From: an uncultured Pseudomonadota bacterium | GTDB taxonomy: Bacteria > Pseudomonadota > Alphaproteobacteria > RF32 > CAG-239 | Assembly (NCBI GenBank): GCA_949297185.1 | Contig: CASFRM010000008.1 | Location: forward strand, 1 to 62,381 | Reading direction: 5' to 3' | DNA: 62,381 nt | In this document: piece after piece, positions 33,311 to 42,860 of the stretch | Layout: every line of letters begins with the position of its first letter | How positions within the stretch are numbered: position 1 is the stretch's first letter | Notes under the pieces: model-generated | Seen by the model: only the letters and a program-made list of their open reading frames with translations | The model's database searches: none | What the model was told of the DNA's origin: nothing | Made by a program: the position numbers and the translations under genes

Positions 33311-34096
33311 ATGGCAAAAGTTGCTTGGAAACCTGGAACAATGCTTTTTCCCGTGCCGCCGGTAATGGTTACTTGCGGCACCACGGAAAAACCCAATGTT
33401 TTGACGGTGGCGTGGACCGGAATTATTAATTCCGAGCCGCCGATGACTTATATTTCGGTAAGGCCAAGCCGTTTTTCTCATAAACTCATTGAAGAAAATA
33501 AAGAGTTTGTGATTAATATTGCCAATTTGCCTTTGGCTAAAGCATGCGATTTTTGCGGCGTGCGTTCGGGCAGAAGCACAGACAAATTTAAGGAGATGAA
33601 TTTGGAATTGGAACCCTGCCAAAAGGTAAATGTTCCGATGTTAAAGTCAGCTCCGGTAGCTTTGGAGTGCAAAGTGGTAGAGAAAAAAACTTTTGCAACT
33701 CACGATATGTTTATTGCCGAGATTGTTAATGTAAATATTGATGACCGCTATATTGAAGAAGACGGCAGGTTAGCTATTGAAAAGGCGGGATTGTTGGCGT
33801 TTGCTCACGGTCGTTATTATACAATGGGGCGTGATTTGGGCGGTTTTGGGTTTTCGGTTGATAAAACCAAAGAAAACAAAACCAAACCTCGCAAATCAAA
33901 ATTTATGGAAATTTTGAAAATTGAAGAAAAAATCAAAGACGGAACCTTAAAAATTAAAGAAAGAAAATCGGCAGCCGGAAAACCGCAGTTTGGCGGCAAT
34001 AAGAAAGCCGGCTTTAAGAAAAAAGGAAATTTCGCCAAAGGCAAAACTTGGTTTAGGAGCAAGCCTAAGAAAACACAAGTTACAAAAAAAGATTAG
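33311..34096 (+). CDS. Flavin reductase-like protein with a long basic tail
   Basis: Residues 1-190 form an FMN-binding split-barrel flavin reductase domain: PVMVTCGTTEKPNVLTVAWTGIINSEPPMTYISVRPSRFSHKLIEENKEFVINI, then TDKFKEMNLELEP and the HGRYYTMG end. Such enzymes reduce or bind FMN. Residues ~190-261 are unusual: about 70 residues with many Lys and Arg in an open pattern (KTKPRKSKF, KERKSAAGKPQF, NKKAGFKKKGNFAKGKTWFRSKPKKT). They look like an RNA/DNA-contacting tail. The gene follows secF by 17 bases and ends at a terminator. Confidence 0.78.
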   Translation: MAKVAWKPGTMLFPVPPVMVTCGTTEKPNVLTVAWTGIINSEPPMTYISVRPSRFSHKLIEENKEFVINIANLPLAKACDFCGVRSGRSTDKFKEMNLELEPCQKVNVPMLKSAPVALECKVVEKKTFATHDMFIAEIVNVNIDDRYIEEDGRLAIEKAGLLAFAHGRYYTMGRDLGGFGFSVDKTKENKTKPRKSKFMEILKIEEKIKDGTLKIKERKSAAGKPQFGGNKKAGFKKKGNFAKGKTWFRSKPKKTQVTKKD

Positions 34097-34110
34097 AAGA
34101 TTAATCTTGA

Positions 34111-34139
34111 CCCCGCAAAATAAATTTGCGGGGTTTTTA
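34111..34139. terminator. Terminator after the flavin reductase
   Basis: CCCCGCAAA and TTTGCGGGG form a 9-bp stem followed by TTTTTA. Confidence 0.9.
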
Positions 34140-34141
34140 TT

Positions 34142-34678
34142 TTAATCAATAAACGGCTCATATTTTTCTTGTAAAACTACATTGTTTTGCAAGACGCCAT
34201 GTAATCCTTCCATTACCGAGGGGACGAATCGACCATCATTGAGTAAACTACTAATTTCTGCATAATCAGCCCATCTTACCTCGTCGACCTCGTCATTTGC
34301 CAAAATGATGTTATCAATATTTATGTTTTGCTTAACGACATAAACATCTACAATAACATTGCCATGGCGGATAAAACTATAGGCTAGTTCTATATTCTCG
34401 CACGATAAAGAAATTCCTAACTCTTCCTTTGTTTCTCTTAGGCAGCCTTCAAAACTGTCTTCGCCTCTGATTACAGCGCCGCCTGCGGATTGAGCCCATT
34501 TTCCAGGGTAGGCTTTTTTAGATAAAGCTCTTTTTTGAATCAAAAATTGGTGTTTGTCATTAACAATCCAGACATCAACCACTAAGTGATATTCGCCACT
34601 TTGCAAATCTTCTTTATCGCGGCAAATTATCTTCCCTGTCGGACGGCGATTGATATCGTATACATCCCATTCTTCCAT
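34142..34678 (-). CDS. NUDIX hydrolase
   Basis: The protein has a complete Nudix box GAVIRGEDSFEGCLRETKEELGI (G-x5-E-x7-R-E-x2-E-E-x-G) that binds the Mg2+ of NDP-X substrates. The start MEEWDVYDINRRPTGK matches the IPP-isomerase-like/NTP-hydrolase subgroup. I chose ATG 34678 (178 residues), because the frame upstream to 34726 is poor. The substrate cannot be inferred. It stands alone. Confidence 0.85.
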   Translation of the reverse strand: MEEWDVYDINRRPTGKIICRDKEDLQSGEYHLVVDVWIVNDKHQFLIQKRALSKKAYPGKWAQSAGGAVIRGEDSFEGCLRETKEELGISLSCENIELAYSFIRHGNVIVDVYVVKQNINIDNIILANDEVDEVRWADYAEISSLLNDGRFVPSVMEGLHGVLQNNVVLQEKYEPFID

Positions 34679-34855
34679 TTGCCACCTGCCCTTCCCTTTG
34701 AATTTTATAGACTTTTTATAAAACAATCAAGATTATTTATTTTTTTTGAAAAAATTTTATTCCCTTAAGCGAACCTTAAGTTTAGAATGTTTAATTATCC
34801 TTGTAAGCAATAATTGTTCTAAATTTTGTAAAACTTAACTTAAAGGAGATGTAAC

Positions 34856-35215
34856 ATGAAAAATATATTGACCGTTTCTGTTTTGGCTTTGGTATTGGGA
34901 TTTTCGGCAAATGCTATGGCTCAAAATAATATGGGTGGTGGTTATACCGGCCCTTCTGCCGCTACCGTTTCGGTGGCCGAGGCTCTTAAATTGGGTGATG
35001 ATGCTCCGGTTGTTATGGTCGGAAAAATCGAAAAAAGTTTGGGCGGCGAGAAATATCTGTTTAACGACGGTACCGCTACCGTTACAGTTGAAATCGACAA
35101 TGATGACTGGAGAGGTTTAACCGTTAATGAAAACGATACCGTAGAAATCCGCGGTGAAGTTAGCAAAGATTTTATGGAATTTGAAATCGACGCTGATTCC
35201 GTTACAAAAAAATAG
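34856..35215 (+). CDS. ygiW: YgiW/BOF-family periplasmic protein
   Basis: The 119-residue product has a Sec signal (MKNILTVSVLALVLGFSANAMAQ) followed by a bacterial OB-fold: TVSVAEALKLGDDAPVVMVGKIEKSLGGEKYLFNDGTATVTVEIDNDDWRGLTVNENDTVEIRGEV. YgiW proteins are periplasmic and linked to stress tolerance. It is the first gene of ygiW-qseBC, the same order as in E. coli. AAGGAG precedes the ATG. Confidence 0.88.
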   Translation: MKNILTVSVLALVLGFSANAMAQNNMGGGYTGPSAATVSVAEALKLGDDAPVVMVGKIEKSLGGEKYLFNDGTATVTVEIDNDDWRGLTVNENDTVEIRGEVSKDFMEFEIDADSVTKK

Positions 35216-35231
35216 TTAGGATTTAAATATT

Positions 35232-35891
35232 ATGCGTATTCTCTTGGCAGAAGATGATAAACTTATCGGAGACGGATTAAGTATCGGGCTTGGCAAAATG
35301 GGGTTTACCGTTGATTGGTTTACCGACGGAGATGAGGCCTTTGAGGCCTTGTTCCAAGCCCCATACGATGCGGTTGTCCTTGACTTGGGACTACCTAACC
35401 GCGATGGTTTATCTATCTTAAGAGAGTGGCGAGAGAAAAAACGCAATGAGCCGGTCTTGGTCCTTACGGCCAGAGGCGATGTCGATCAGAGGGTTATCGG
35501 GCTTGACAGCGGTGCCGATGATTATCTTGCCAAGCCCTTTGCCCTGACCGAGGTTGCTGCCAGACTTAAGGCTCTTATCAGAAGATATAATGACCGCATG
35601 GAGCCCGAGATTAAACTCGGCTCCGTGGTGTTCTATCCGCAAACCAAAATTGTTACTTTTGAGGGAAAGCCCGTTGTATTGGCACCAAAAGAACTAAAAC
35701 TGTTAGAGCTTTTGATGATGAACCCTAACCGCGTTATGACTAAAGAAACAATTGAAGAAAAAATTTATTCCTGGGATGATGAAATTCAAAGCAACGCCGT
35801 TGAAGTACATGTGCATCATCTACGTAAAAAGTTGGGCAAGAATATTATAAAAACCGTCAACAAAGTCGGATATATGCTGGGTGAGATATGA
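35232..35891 (+). CDS. qseB: OmpR-family response regulator, QseB/PmrA-like
   Basis: The 219-residue protein has a receiver domain with the phosphoacceptor Asp51 (VVLDLGLPN), the acidic pair EDD near the N-terminus, Thr/Lys switch residues (LTARGD, LAKPF) and a C-terminal winged helix ([29 protein letters not shown]...[15 protein letters not shown]). It overlaps the kinase gene by 4 bases. Specific inputs or targets are not visible. Confidence 0.9.
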   Translation: MRILLAEDDKLIGDGLSIGLGKMGFTVDWFTDGDEAFEALFQAPYDAVVLDLGLPNRDGLSILREWREKKRNEPVLVLTARGDVDQRVIGLDSGADDYLAKPFALTEVAARLKALIRRYNDRMEPEIKLGSVVFYPQTKIVTFEGKPVVLAPKELKLLELLMMNPNRVMTKETIEEKIYSWDDEIQSNAVEVHVHHLRKKLGKNIIKTVNKVGYMLGEI

Positions 35892-37234
35892 AAAAATTGA
35901 GCTTAAAATTACGACTGATGTTCTTATTTTTAGTAACCGCGGCAACCGTGTGGATTGCGTCGGGCGTTTTGGTATGGTTTGAATCAAAAGAACAAATTGA
36001 TGAATTTTTTGATACATATCAGCTAATTTTGGCCAGACAACTCTCTGCCGCAGACTGGGATAGTATAAAGCCATCTACGCAGAAGGATGTTAATCAAATA
36101 ATCAAAAATCTTGAAGATGACGGCGAAGAGGAAGACGAAGCCTTGGGCTTGGCGGTATTTAATGCTGCGGGCAAAATGATCTTTAATGATAATGAAAACG
36201 GAAAGTATTTTCATTTTCATCCGGCATCTGGTTTTACCGAGCAAGCATTAGGCAAAAAGCAAAAGCCATGGCGAATCGTTTGGGTTAAAAGCGTCAACGG
36301 TGATTATTTTATCGCCGTGGGGCAAGAAATTGAATACAGAAACGATATCGCCTTGGAAATGATTGAAGAAGCTCTCATCCCTTGGGGATATGGCTTGGGG
36401 TTTATGCTCTTGATATTTATTGCTCTGTTGGCAAAAGAATTCAGACCGCTAAAATCATTGGCCGCAAATATTGCCGCAAGACAGCCCGATGACCTTTCGC
36501 CGATTGAAAACAAAAACATACCGCTAGAAGTTTTGCCGCTCATAGGCTCTTTTAACAATCTTTTGGTTAAGCTGGAAACCATGCTTAAACGCGAAAGAAG
36601 TTTTATTGCCGACTCAGCTCACGAACTGAGAAGTCCGTTAACAGCATTGAAAGTGCAGCTTGATGTGGTGGAAATTGCCGGCGATGATGAAAACACACGT
36701 AACAATGCCTTAAAAAACTTAAGAGAGGGAATTGACAGAGCCAGCCGTCTGGTTGAACAATTATTGGCTTTGTCAAAGTTAAATGCACAGCAAATCACCA
36801 ATGATAACGAAACTCTGGATTGGCAAAATATTATCAATAGCTCGGTTAATGAACAAAAAATTGAGGCCGAAAATAAAAATATTACTATAATAACAAACTG
36901 TGAAAAAGAAACATTTTTAACCCAAGGGCAACCTTTTTTGTGGAGCTTGCTTTTTAGGAATCTTTTGGATAATGCCATAAAATACAGCGGCGACAATGCC
37001 GAAATCAGAATTAATCTGACGAATGAAAAACTGGAAGTTTCAAACACTAAAGTTTCTATGGCTCCGGAACATGTTAAACGATTGGGCGAAAGATTTTTCA
37101 GACCAGCCGGACAAAATGTGAAAGGCAGTGGGCTTGGATTATCGATAGTCGAAAGAATTGCAACACTACATGGTTGCAAGGTTGAATATAGCTTGCTTGA
37201 TGATATTTTTACAGTGTGCATAACAAAAATATAA
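35888..37234 (+). CDS. qseC: Sensor histidine kinase, QseC-like
   Basis: The 448-residue protein has two membrane spans (residues ~11-27 and ~160-180) with a periplasmic sensor between them, then a HAMP-like linker, the His box in [16 protein letters not shown], and the ATPase domain (N box [13 protein letters not shown] boxes [12 protein letters not shown]). The phosphoacceptor His is present. It partners the adjacent QseB-like regulator. Whether it binds catecholamine-like signals as in E. coli cannot be judged. Confidence 0.9.
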   Translation: MKKLSLKLRLMFLFLVTAATVWIASGVLVWFESKEQIDEFFDTYQLILARQLSAADWDSIKPSTQKDVNQIIKNLEDDGEEEDEALGLAVFNAAGKMIFNDNENGKYFHFHPASGFTEQALGKKQKPWRIVWVKSVNGDYFIAVGQEIEYRNDIALEMIEEALIPWGYGLGFMLLIFIALLAKEFRPLKSLAANIAARQPDDLSPIENKNIPLEVLPLIGSFNNLLVKLETMLKRERSFIADSAHELRSPLTALKVQLDVVEIAGDDENTRNNALKNLREGIDRASRLVEQLLALSKLNAQQITNDNETLDWQNIINSSVNEQKIEAENKNITIITNCEKETFLTQGQPFLWSLLFRNLLDNAIKYSGDNAEIRINLTNEKLEVSNTKVSMAPEHVKRLGERFFRPAGQNVKGSGLGLSIVERIATLHGCKVEYSLLDDIFTVCITKI

Positions 37235-37313
37235 GTCAGTAAGAGCAACAGTATTTATATAAAAAAAATGTTGCATATAAAATTTATTGTGCTAAATATC
37301 TATCCAGTGTTGA

Positions 37314-37390
37314 CGGGACGTAGTTCAGCCTGGTAGAGCGCTTGCATGGGGTGCAAGAAGTCGGAGGTTCAAATCCTCTCGTCCCGACCA
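37314..37390 (+). tRNA. tRNA-Pro (anticodon GGG)
   Basis: A full cloverleaf starts CGGGACG and ends CGTCCCG-A-CCA. The anticodon stem CTTGC/GCAAG holds the loop ATGGGGT with GGG at positions 34-36. The T-loop is GGTTCAAATCC. The tRNA is 77 bases long with CCA encoded. Confidence 0.95.
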
Positions 37391-37393
37391 AAT

Positions 37394-37424
37394 AAAAAAA
37401 CTACCCACAAAGGTAGTTTTTTTA
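37394..37424 (+). terminator. Terminator of tRNA-Pro
   Basis: AAACTACC and GGTAGTTT form an 8-bp stem followed by TTTTA. The next ~165 bases hold only the leader of the carbonic anhydrase gene. Confidence 0.85.
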
Positions 37425-37590
37425 TTTGGAGAGGGTTATCCTCTTTGGCACTGTAAATATATTTATGCATAAGAATTGGCTTCGCTGTTTGGCAAAAGGC
37501 AAATATGAGGCAGCCTGACATAAAACAGTTGCTATAAGTATTTTTTTTGCTAAAATGCAGCAGATTTATAACTATGCTTGAGAAGCCAAT

Positions 37591-38187
37591 ATGGCTGATG
37601 TAAAAAAACTTTTGCAAGGCTTTGATAATTTCTATCAAAAATACTTTGTTGAAAACCCCGAGACATATAAAAATCTGGTACTGGAGGGACAATCGCCTAA
37701 AACTTTGGTAATTGCCTGCAGTGACTCTCGTGTTGATCCGTCTATCTTGATGAATGCGGATCCGGGAGATATTTTTGTTATCAGAAATGTGGCTAATCTG
37801 GTGCCGCCTTTTGATGATGATATGAGCCACTGTCATGGTACTTCGGCTACTATAGAATATGCCGTAAGACACCTCAAAGTGCAAAATATTGTCATCTTGG
37901 GACATAGCCATTGCGGAGGTATTAAAACTTTGGTCGAAGAGCATAATCATAATCACAATTTTATTGATACTTGGCTCGAAATTGCAGAAACCCAAAGTAT
38001 TAATCAAATATGCGAAAATAATGATACCGAAACTGCTTGCCGGCTTTGCGAAAAAGAAGCTATTCGGATTTCGCTTAATAACCTTATGACTTTTCCTTTT
38101 GTTGCCGAAGCAGTGCAACAAAATAAGCTTAAAATCCACGGTTGGTATTTTGACCTGTGGTCGGGTAATCTTGATATTATTAAATAA
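37591..38187 (+). CDS. Beta-class carbonic anhydrase
   Basis: This zinc enzyme interconverts CO2 and bicarbonate. The 198-residue protein has the C-x-D-x-R motif (Cys43-Asp45-Arg47 in IACSDSRVDP) and H-x-x-C (His105-Cys108 in GHSHCGG), the four zinc and active-site groups of the family. It is cytoplasmic. GAGAAG precedes the ATG. The gene is followed 23 bases later by the ferritin-like/VIT1 gene and may be cotranscribed with it. Confidence 0.93.
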   Translation: MADVKKLLQGFDNFYQKYFVENPETYKNLVLEGQSPKTLVIACSDSRVDPSILMNADPGDIFVIRNVANLVPPFDDDMSHCHGTSATIEYAVRHLKVQNIVILGHSHCGGIKTLVEEHNHNHNFIDTWLEIAETQSINQICENNDTETACRLCEKEAIRISLNNLMTFPFVAEAVQQNKLKIHGWYFDLWSGNLDIIK

Positions 38188-38210
38188 AACTTTTTAAGGA
38201 GTGAAATATA

Positions 38211-39101
38211 ATGGTTAAATCTGTTGCTATTTCTGAGGAAGCTTTGAAAGCTATCGCAGAATTTCAGAAAATTGAAATGACCAGCGCCAAAATTTACGCT
38301 GATTTTGCAAAAAAACAAAAAGATGAAAAAAATAAGAAAGTACTTGAGCAAATTGCTGCCGATGAGGCACACCACGCTCAAATTTGGAAACAATACACCA
38401 ACAAAGATGTCAGACCCAGCAAAATAAAAGTATGTTTTTTTAGATTTTTGCAATGGGCTTTGGGATACACCTTTGTAGTAAAGCTTTTGGAAACCGGAGA
38501 ATACGACAGCGTAAAAAATATGGAAAAGCTCATCAATGAAGTGCCGGAAATTGCACAAATAATCGCTGATGAGGAAAAGCACGAAAAACAACTCATTGAT
38601 ATGTTAGATGAAGAAAGACTGAATTATGTCGGAGCTATGGTGTTGGGGCTTAATGATGCTTTGGTTGAGCTGACCGGAACTATTGCCGGTTTGACCTTTG
38701 TGCTTATGAACACAACCCTTATTGCCATGGCCGGAACAATTACCGGTATTGCGGCAACCCTTTCTATGGCTGCATCAAACTATTTGGCTGAGCGAGCAGA
38801 CGGAAATCCTAATGCCGTTAAGGCCAGCGTTTACACAGGTCTTACATATTTGTTGACCGTAATTTTCTTGGTATTGCCTTATCTACTGTTTCCGGAAAAT
38901 ATGTTTATTCCGGCTTTGGCCTGCATGATTGTTATTGTGGTTGCCTTAATTGCAATATTTAACTTCTATATCGCTACCGTTCGTTCCGAAAAGTTTTTGC
39001 CCAAGTTTTTTGAAATGTCGGCAATAAGCTTGTCGGTGGCTTTAATCTCTTTCCTAATCGGGTTGGTGGCAAAATTATTTTTCGGAATAGATGTAGGATA
39101 G
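38211..39101 (+). CDS. Ferritin-like/VIT1 fusion transporter (MbfA type)
   Basis: Residues ~1-135 are a rubrerythrin-like four-helix bundle with metal-binding acidic and His residues (EFQKIEMTSAKIY, ADEAHHAQIWKQY, IADEEKHEKQLIDMLDEE). Residues ~140-296 are the VIT1/CCC1 transporter domain with about five membrane spans (GAMVLGLNDALVELTGTIAGLTF... the characteristic 'GLNDALVELTG' start). Such erythrin-VIT1 proteins export ferrous iron or manganese in response to iron or peroxide stress. AAGGAG precedes the ATG and a strong terminator follows. Confidence 0.9.
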   Translation: MVKSVAISEEALKAIAEFQKIEMTSAKIYADFAKKQKDEKNKKVLEQIAADEAHHAQIWKQYTNKDVRPSKIKVCFFRFLQWALGYTFVVKLLETGEYDSVKNMEKLINEVPEIAQIIADEEKHEKQLIDMLDEERLNYVGAMVLGLNDALVELTGTIAGLTFVLMNTTLIAMAGTITGIAATLSMAASNYLAERADGNPNAVKASVYTGLTYLLTVIFLVLPYLLFPENMFIPALACMIVIVVALIAIFNFYIATVRSEKFLPKFFEMSAISLSVALISFLIGLVAKLFFGIDVG

Positions 39102-39112
39102 TGAAAAACAGT

Positions 39113-39148
39113 AAAAAAAACTCCCTCATTTCTGAGGGAGTTTTTTTA
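39113..39148. terminator. Bidirectional terminator
   Basis: ACTCCCTCA and TGAGGGAGT form a 9-bp stem flanked by A8 and T7. It lies between the convergent MbfA-like and SIMPL genes. Confidence 0.93.
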
Positions 39149-39153
39149 TTTTG

Positions 39154-39876
39154 TTACTCAAGCCAATATTCTATGGTTGATACAACTCTAACCGTTTTTT
39201 CTATCTCTTGAGTTTCTGATGTATTCATTGTCTGCTCACGCGGAAGTATGGAAAATACACCTTGGTTGGCGCGTCTTATCTTGCCAACCTTACTACCCGA
39301 GCTCTTGGCAAATTCTTCGGCGGCCTCTTTGGCGTTGCGGGTAGCCTCTTCCAACATTTGCGGTTTTATGGCATTAAGACCGGTAAATAAATATGATACA
39401 GGGTAGCCATAAGACGCAGAATCGAAAATTATTCCTTGAGAAATTAAATCGCCGGTTTGGGTCTGTGTCTTTTCTACCAAATCAACCTTTTTACTCTTAA
39501 CGTTTATGCTATGAGACAAAATAAATCTGGATTGGGCGGCATCGTTGCTACGATACGGATTGGCCATCAAATCGTTGGTCTCTGTGCGACCTGTTGAAAT
39601 TTCTGATGTTTCGAAACCTTTGTCCAGCAAAAACTTATAGATAATTTGCGATTGCGTAGATATCTTTTGTTGAGCTAATGCCAAATCATTACCCGTAACC
39701 ACAAATTTTAATTTCCATATGGCCAAATCGGCTTTAACATTTAGTTCGGACAATCCCTTGACTGTAACGGTGTTATAATCCATTTTGCTTAGGTAGTAAT
39801 AATATCCGGGGAAGAATCCTCCCAATGCTACACCTAAAGCCAATATGATTATTGAAAATATTCTACATTTTCTCAT
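39154..39876 (-). CDS. SIMPL-domain (DUF541) protein
   Basis: The protein has an N-terminal membrane anchor or uncleaved signal (residues ~5-25) and the SIMPL domain (TVTVKGLSELNVKADLAIWKLKFVVTGNDLALAQQKISTQSQIIYKFLLDKGF...). Members such as BP26/OmpL-like form periplasmic ring or channel-like oligomers; the role is mostly unknown. I chose ATG 39876 (240 residues), preceded by GGAGAG; the longer frame to 39909 runs into the exchanger gene. It follows the CaCA gene (stop 39890) by 13 bases. Confidence 0.85.
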   Translation of the reverse strand: MRKCRIFSIIILALGVALGGFFPGYYYYLSKMDYNTVTVKGLSELNVKADLAIWKLKFVVTGNDLALAQQKISTQSQIIYKFLLDKGFETSEISTGRTETNDLMANPYRSNDAAQSRFILSHSINVKSKKVDLVEKTQTQTGDLISQGIIFDSASYGYPVSYLFTGLNAIKPQMLEEATRNAKEAAEEFAKSSGSKVGKIRRANQGVFSILPREQTMNTSETQEIEKTVRVVSTIEYWLE

Positions 39877-39889
39877 ATTTCTCTCCTTA

Positions 39890-40849
39890 TCAGTTAAAAC
39901 TATATACACCTCTGGCTATCATAATCTGTGATATGAGATAGAGGATGTATAAGATTAAAAATATGCCGCCTTCTTTTCGTGAAAGTTTTGAACCACTATA
40001 CATGAAAATAAATAACAATATCGTTGCACCCAGCATAACCCACAAGTCATAGAACAGAATCTGCTTGGCTACTTCGACATCTACTATGGTCGAAGTAAAG
40101 CCCATGATAAATACAATATTCCAAATATTAGACCCAACGATATTTCCTAAGGCAACGCCGTTTTGCTTGCGAATACCCGCCATTACGGTTGTGGCCAGTT
40201 CCGGTAGCGAGGTGCCGACCGCGATTATGGTTAGACCGATTATTTCCTCTGATACACCTAATATTCTGGCCAAAGAGACTGCTCCGGATACCAATAAATC
40301 AGCTCCGTAAATGATACCGGCAAGACCGATTGCCGTAATTACCAGCACCAAAAACCAGCTTTTGTCGGCTAGCGGACTGACGGCCTCGGCTCCGACATCT
40401 TCGCCCTTAGAGTTGCGGTAATTGAAATATACAAACCAGCCAAGCAACACCAACATAATTATGCCATGCCAGAATACAAACCTGCCGCTTAAGGCAAAAA
40501 GTATAAATACTATGGTAGTTAAAAATAAAAACTTGTAATCACGGATAAAGATTTCTCTTTGGCAGGCCAACGGATTGAGAAGAGCGGCAACACCTAATAT
40601 CAATAAAATATTGGCAATATTAGACCCCACGATATTTCCTACCGAAACTCCGGCCGCACCGTCTAATGCCGCTTTGATACTGACGACAAATTCCGGTGCC
40701 GAAGTGCCAAAGGCAACCAAAGTTAACCCTATTATGATAGTGGGAATCTTTAGCTTGTTAGCTACGGCAACCGAACCTCTGACAGTATATTCGGCTCCAA
40801 GGGTCAACAAAACAAAGCCGCCTACAATAAAAAGCAGACTTTCAATCAT
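39890..40849 (-). CDS. CaCA-family calcium/sodium antiporter, YrbG type
   Basis: The 319-residue protein has about ten membrane spans and the two inverted alpha repeats of the cation/Ca2+ exchanger family: GLTLVAFGTSAPEFVVS...GNIVGSNIANILLILG and GLTIIAVGTSLPELATT...GNIVGSNIWNIVFIMG, with the ion-binding Glu in each GTSxPE. It exchanges Ca2+ for Na+ or H+. AGGAGG precedes the ATG. It is probably cotranscribed with the SIMPL gene. Confidence 0.92.
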   Translation of the reverse strand: MIESLLFIVGGFVLLTLGAEYTVRGSVAVANKLKIPTIIIGLTLVAFGTSAPEFVVSIKAALDGAAGVSVGNIVGSNIANILLILGVAALLNPLACQREIFIRDYKFLFLTTIVFILFALSGRFVFWHGIIMLVLLGWFVYFNYRNSKGEDVGAEAVSPLADKSWFLVLVITAIGLAGIIYGADLLVSGAVSLARILGVSEEIIGLTIIAVGTSLPELATTVMAGIRKQNGVALGNIVGSNIWNIVFIMGFTSTIVDVEVAKQILFYDLWVMLGATILLFIFMYSGSKLSRKEGGIFLILYILYLISQIMIARGVYSFN

Positions 40850-40870
40850 TTTGACCTCCTTTATTTGTGA

Positions 40871-41272
40871 TTATTGAGATATGACTGCAGATAATTCAGA
40901 ACGCAAATCTTCAAGCTGTTCTCGGATATTTTGCAATATTTCCCGAGAATGAGAATCCAACTCCAAATTTTGCGGGGCTTCGGTGAAGAAATCTTTTTGA
41001 ATTTCTTCACCCATAATTGCCTTTAGCCCTTTTTCCTTAAAAAGTTTTTGTACACCCTCGATGGTATATCTTTCATCATAAAGGTAGTGCTTAATAATGC
41101 CGATTAATTTTACATCATCGGGTCGATAATAGCGACGACCGCCCGATCTTTTCATCGGCTTGATTTGCTCAAATTTAGTTTCCCAAAAGCGCAAGACATG
41201 GGTTGCAACGCCCAATTCTTCGGCCAATTCGGCTATAGTACGAAATGCGGCTTTACTTTTGTTTACCGGCAT
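40871..41272 (-). CDS. MerR-family regulator of the ihfA-adjacent type
   Basis: The 133-residue protein has the MerR winged helix ([47 protein letters not shown]), then a short helical tail without metal-binding Cys. This is the small alphaproteobacterial MerR gene that sits after ihfA in the plsX-fabH-ihfA-merR cluster. The ligand and targets are unknown. It starts 10 bases after the ihfA stop. Confidence 0.9.
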   Translation of the reverse strand: MPVNKSKAAFRTIAELAEELGVATHVLRFWETKFEQIKPMKRSGGRRYYRPDDVKLIGIIKHYLYDERYTIEGVQKLFKEKGLKAIMGEEIQKDFFTEAPQNLELDSHSREILQNIREQLEDLRSELSAVISQ

Positions 41273-41282
41273 ATGACCTCTG

Positions 41283-41567
41283 TTATTTATTGATTATTTT
41301 GCGCATGGTTTGCGAAGGTTTGAATGATATAACCTTGCGGGGAGTGATTACTGCTTCAACGCCGGTTTTAGGATTGCGGCCGGTGCGAGCATTTTTTTGA
41401 CGCAATGAAAATGTACCGAACGACGAAAGTTTAACATCATTGCCTTGAGCAAGCTCTTTAACAATTTCGTTGATTATCATATCCAAGATATCGTTAGAAT
41501 CTTTTCTGGACAAACCGATTTCTGAGTAAATTGCCTCGGCAACATCAAGACGGGTAACAGTTTTCAT
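41283..41567 (-). CDS. ihfA: Integration host factor alpha subunit
   Basis: The 94-residue DNA-bending protein has the HU/IHF arms ([32 protein letters not shown]) and dimerisation helices. The alpha subunit is indicated by the context, next to merR and downstream of plsX. In most alphaproteobacteria fabH lies between plsX and ihfA; here 200 bases with a terminator separate them and fabH is absent. Confidence 0.9.
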   Translation of the reverse strand: MKTVTRLDVAEAIYSEIGLSRKDSNDILDMIINEIVKELAQGNDVKLSSFGTFSLRQKNARTGRNPKTGVEAVITPRKVISFKPSQTMRKIINK

Positions 41568-41712
41568 CGCTTATACAATCCTTATTTTGATAGTTATGTT
41601 AATTAATACTTCTTTTATAAAAGTTATTGTTTTTTAATACATTAAAAACTTTACAAAAGCAATCCTTTATCCACAATTTTTGCAGACATTGTGTTAGGTG
41701 CGAGGGTACAAT

Positions 41713-41750
41713 AAAAGCGGATTTCTTTACAAGAGAAAATCCGCTTTTTT
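41713..41750. terminator. Terminator between ihfA and plsX
   Basis: AAAAGCGGATTT and AAATCCGCTTTT form a 12-bp stem. On the minus strand it ends plsX, separating it from ihfA. Confidence 0.88.
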
Positions 41751-41767
41751 CAATAGTTATTTTCTAT

Positions 41768-42817
41768 CTATTCCATCTCATACAAAATTGTTTGCAACTC
41801 TTCCAAATCGACCCGGTCAATTTCTTCTTTTATGGTCGGAACAAAATTTTGACGAACCAATTTGGCTGCGTTATCAACTGCACGAGAGAACGAAAATGCG
41901 TCAGCACCTCCGTGACTTTTAACCGATAATCCGTTGAGCCCTACAAACATGGCTCCGTTGTATAATCTCGGATCCATAATCTTTTTGATTTTGCGGAGAG
42001 CCGGTATCATAAACAACACACCGATTTTTGCTAAGAGCGAACTCTTTATTGCATCTTTTATCATGCGGGTTATCTGTTTGGCGGTACCTTCGATAGATTT
42101 TAAGGCAATGTTACCGGTAAAACCGTCGGCAACGATAACATCAGCAACGCCGTTGGCTATGTCGTGAGGCTCGATAAAGCCTATAAAATCTATACCCATT
42201 TTAGAGCTTTTTATCAACTGCGCCGCTTGCTTTATTTCATCTTTGCCCTTCATTTCTTCGGAACCGATATTCAAAAGAGCAACTTTGGGCTTGGTGATGC
42301 CTAATGCATGACGCGCCAATATTTCGCCCATGAACGCAAATTCGGCCAAATTGATGGCATCACACTCGGTATTGGCTCCCAAGTCAAGCATTACATATTT
42401 ACCAAAACGGTGCGGCATTATGCTGACAATTGCCGGACGATGTATTTTAGTAATAGTCTTGAGAGTAAGTTTTGATATTGCCATCAATGCACCGGTATTT
42501 CCGGCTGAAACAACGGCTTGCGCTTCGCCGGTACGAACGGCATCTATAGCCATAAACATACTGGTGTTACGATTTCTGATGACACTTGAAGGTTTGTCTT
42601 CGTTGTGAACCATCTCGGGGGAGTGGCGCAATTCGCAAACCTTATCCAATTCGGGATATTCTTGCAACAGAGGTCTTACTCTTGCTGCATCTCCGAAAAC
42701 GATAAACCTTATGTCAGGATGGTCTTTGGCTGCTATGGCCAAACCATCTATAACGACTCGAGGGGAGTTATCTCCCCCCATCGCATCTACAGATATGACT
42801 ATGTTTTTTTCAGTCAC
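41768..42817 (-). CDS. plsX: Phosphate acyltransferase PlsX
   Basis: PlsX converts acyl-ACP to acyl-phosphate for the PlsY route of phospholipid synthesis. The family blocks SVDAMGGDNSP, GNTGALMAISKLTLKTITKIHRPAI and GFTGNIALKSIEG are intact. Two GTG starts are possible. I prefer 42817 (349 residues), because GGAG sits 6-7 bases upstream; the GTG at 42832 is only 3 bases from its best purine tract. It lies downstream of rpmF and the DUF177 gene, the usual order, but the next gene expected (fabH) is missing. Confidence 0.95.
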   Translation of the reverse strand: MTEKNIVISVDAMGGDNSPRVVIDGLAIAAKDHPDIRFIVFGDAARVRPLLQEYPELDKVCELRHSPEMVHNEDKPSSVIRNRNTSMFMAIDAVRTGEAQAVVSAGNTGALMAISKLTLKTITKIHRPAIVSIMPHRFGKYVMLDLGANTECDAINLAEFAFMGEILARHALGITKPKVALLNIGSEEMKGKDEIKQAAQLIKSSKMGIDFIGFIEPHDIANGVADVIVADGFTGNIALKSIEGTAKQITRMIKDAIKSSLLAKIGVLFMIPALRKIKKIMDPRLYNGAMFVGLNGLSVKSHGGADAFSFSRAVDNAAKLVRQNFVPTIKEEIDRVDLEELQTILYEME

Positions 42818-42860
42818 TATTTGCTCCGTCACAGGCCTCTAACGAGGCTGATTATACAAA

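Noticed and set aside
37369..38139. 256-residue minus-strand ORF opposite carbonic anhydrase
   Set aside because: It is a shadow of the carbonic anhydrase frame and runs through tRNA-Pro; carbonic anhydrase has all zinc ligands.
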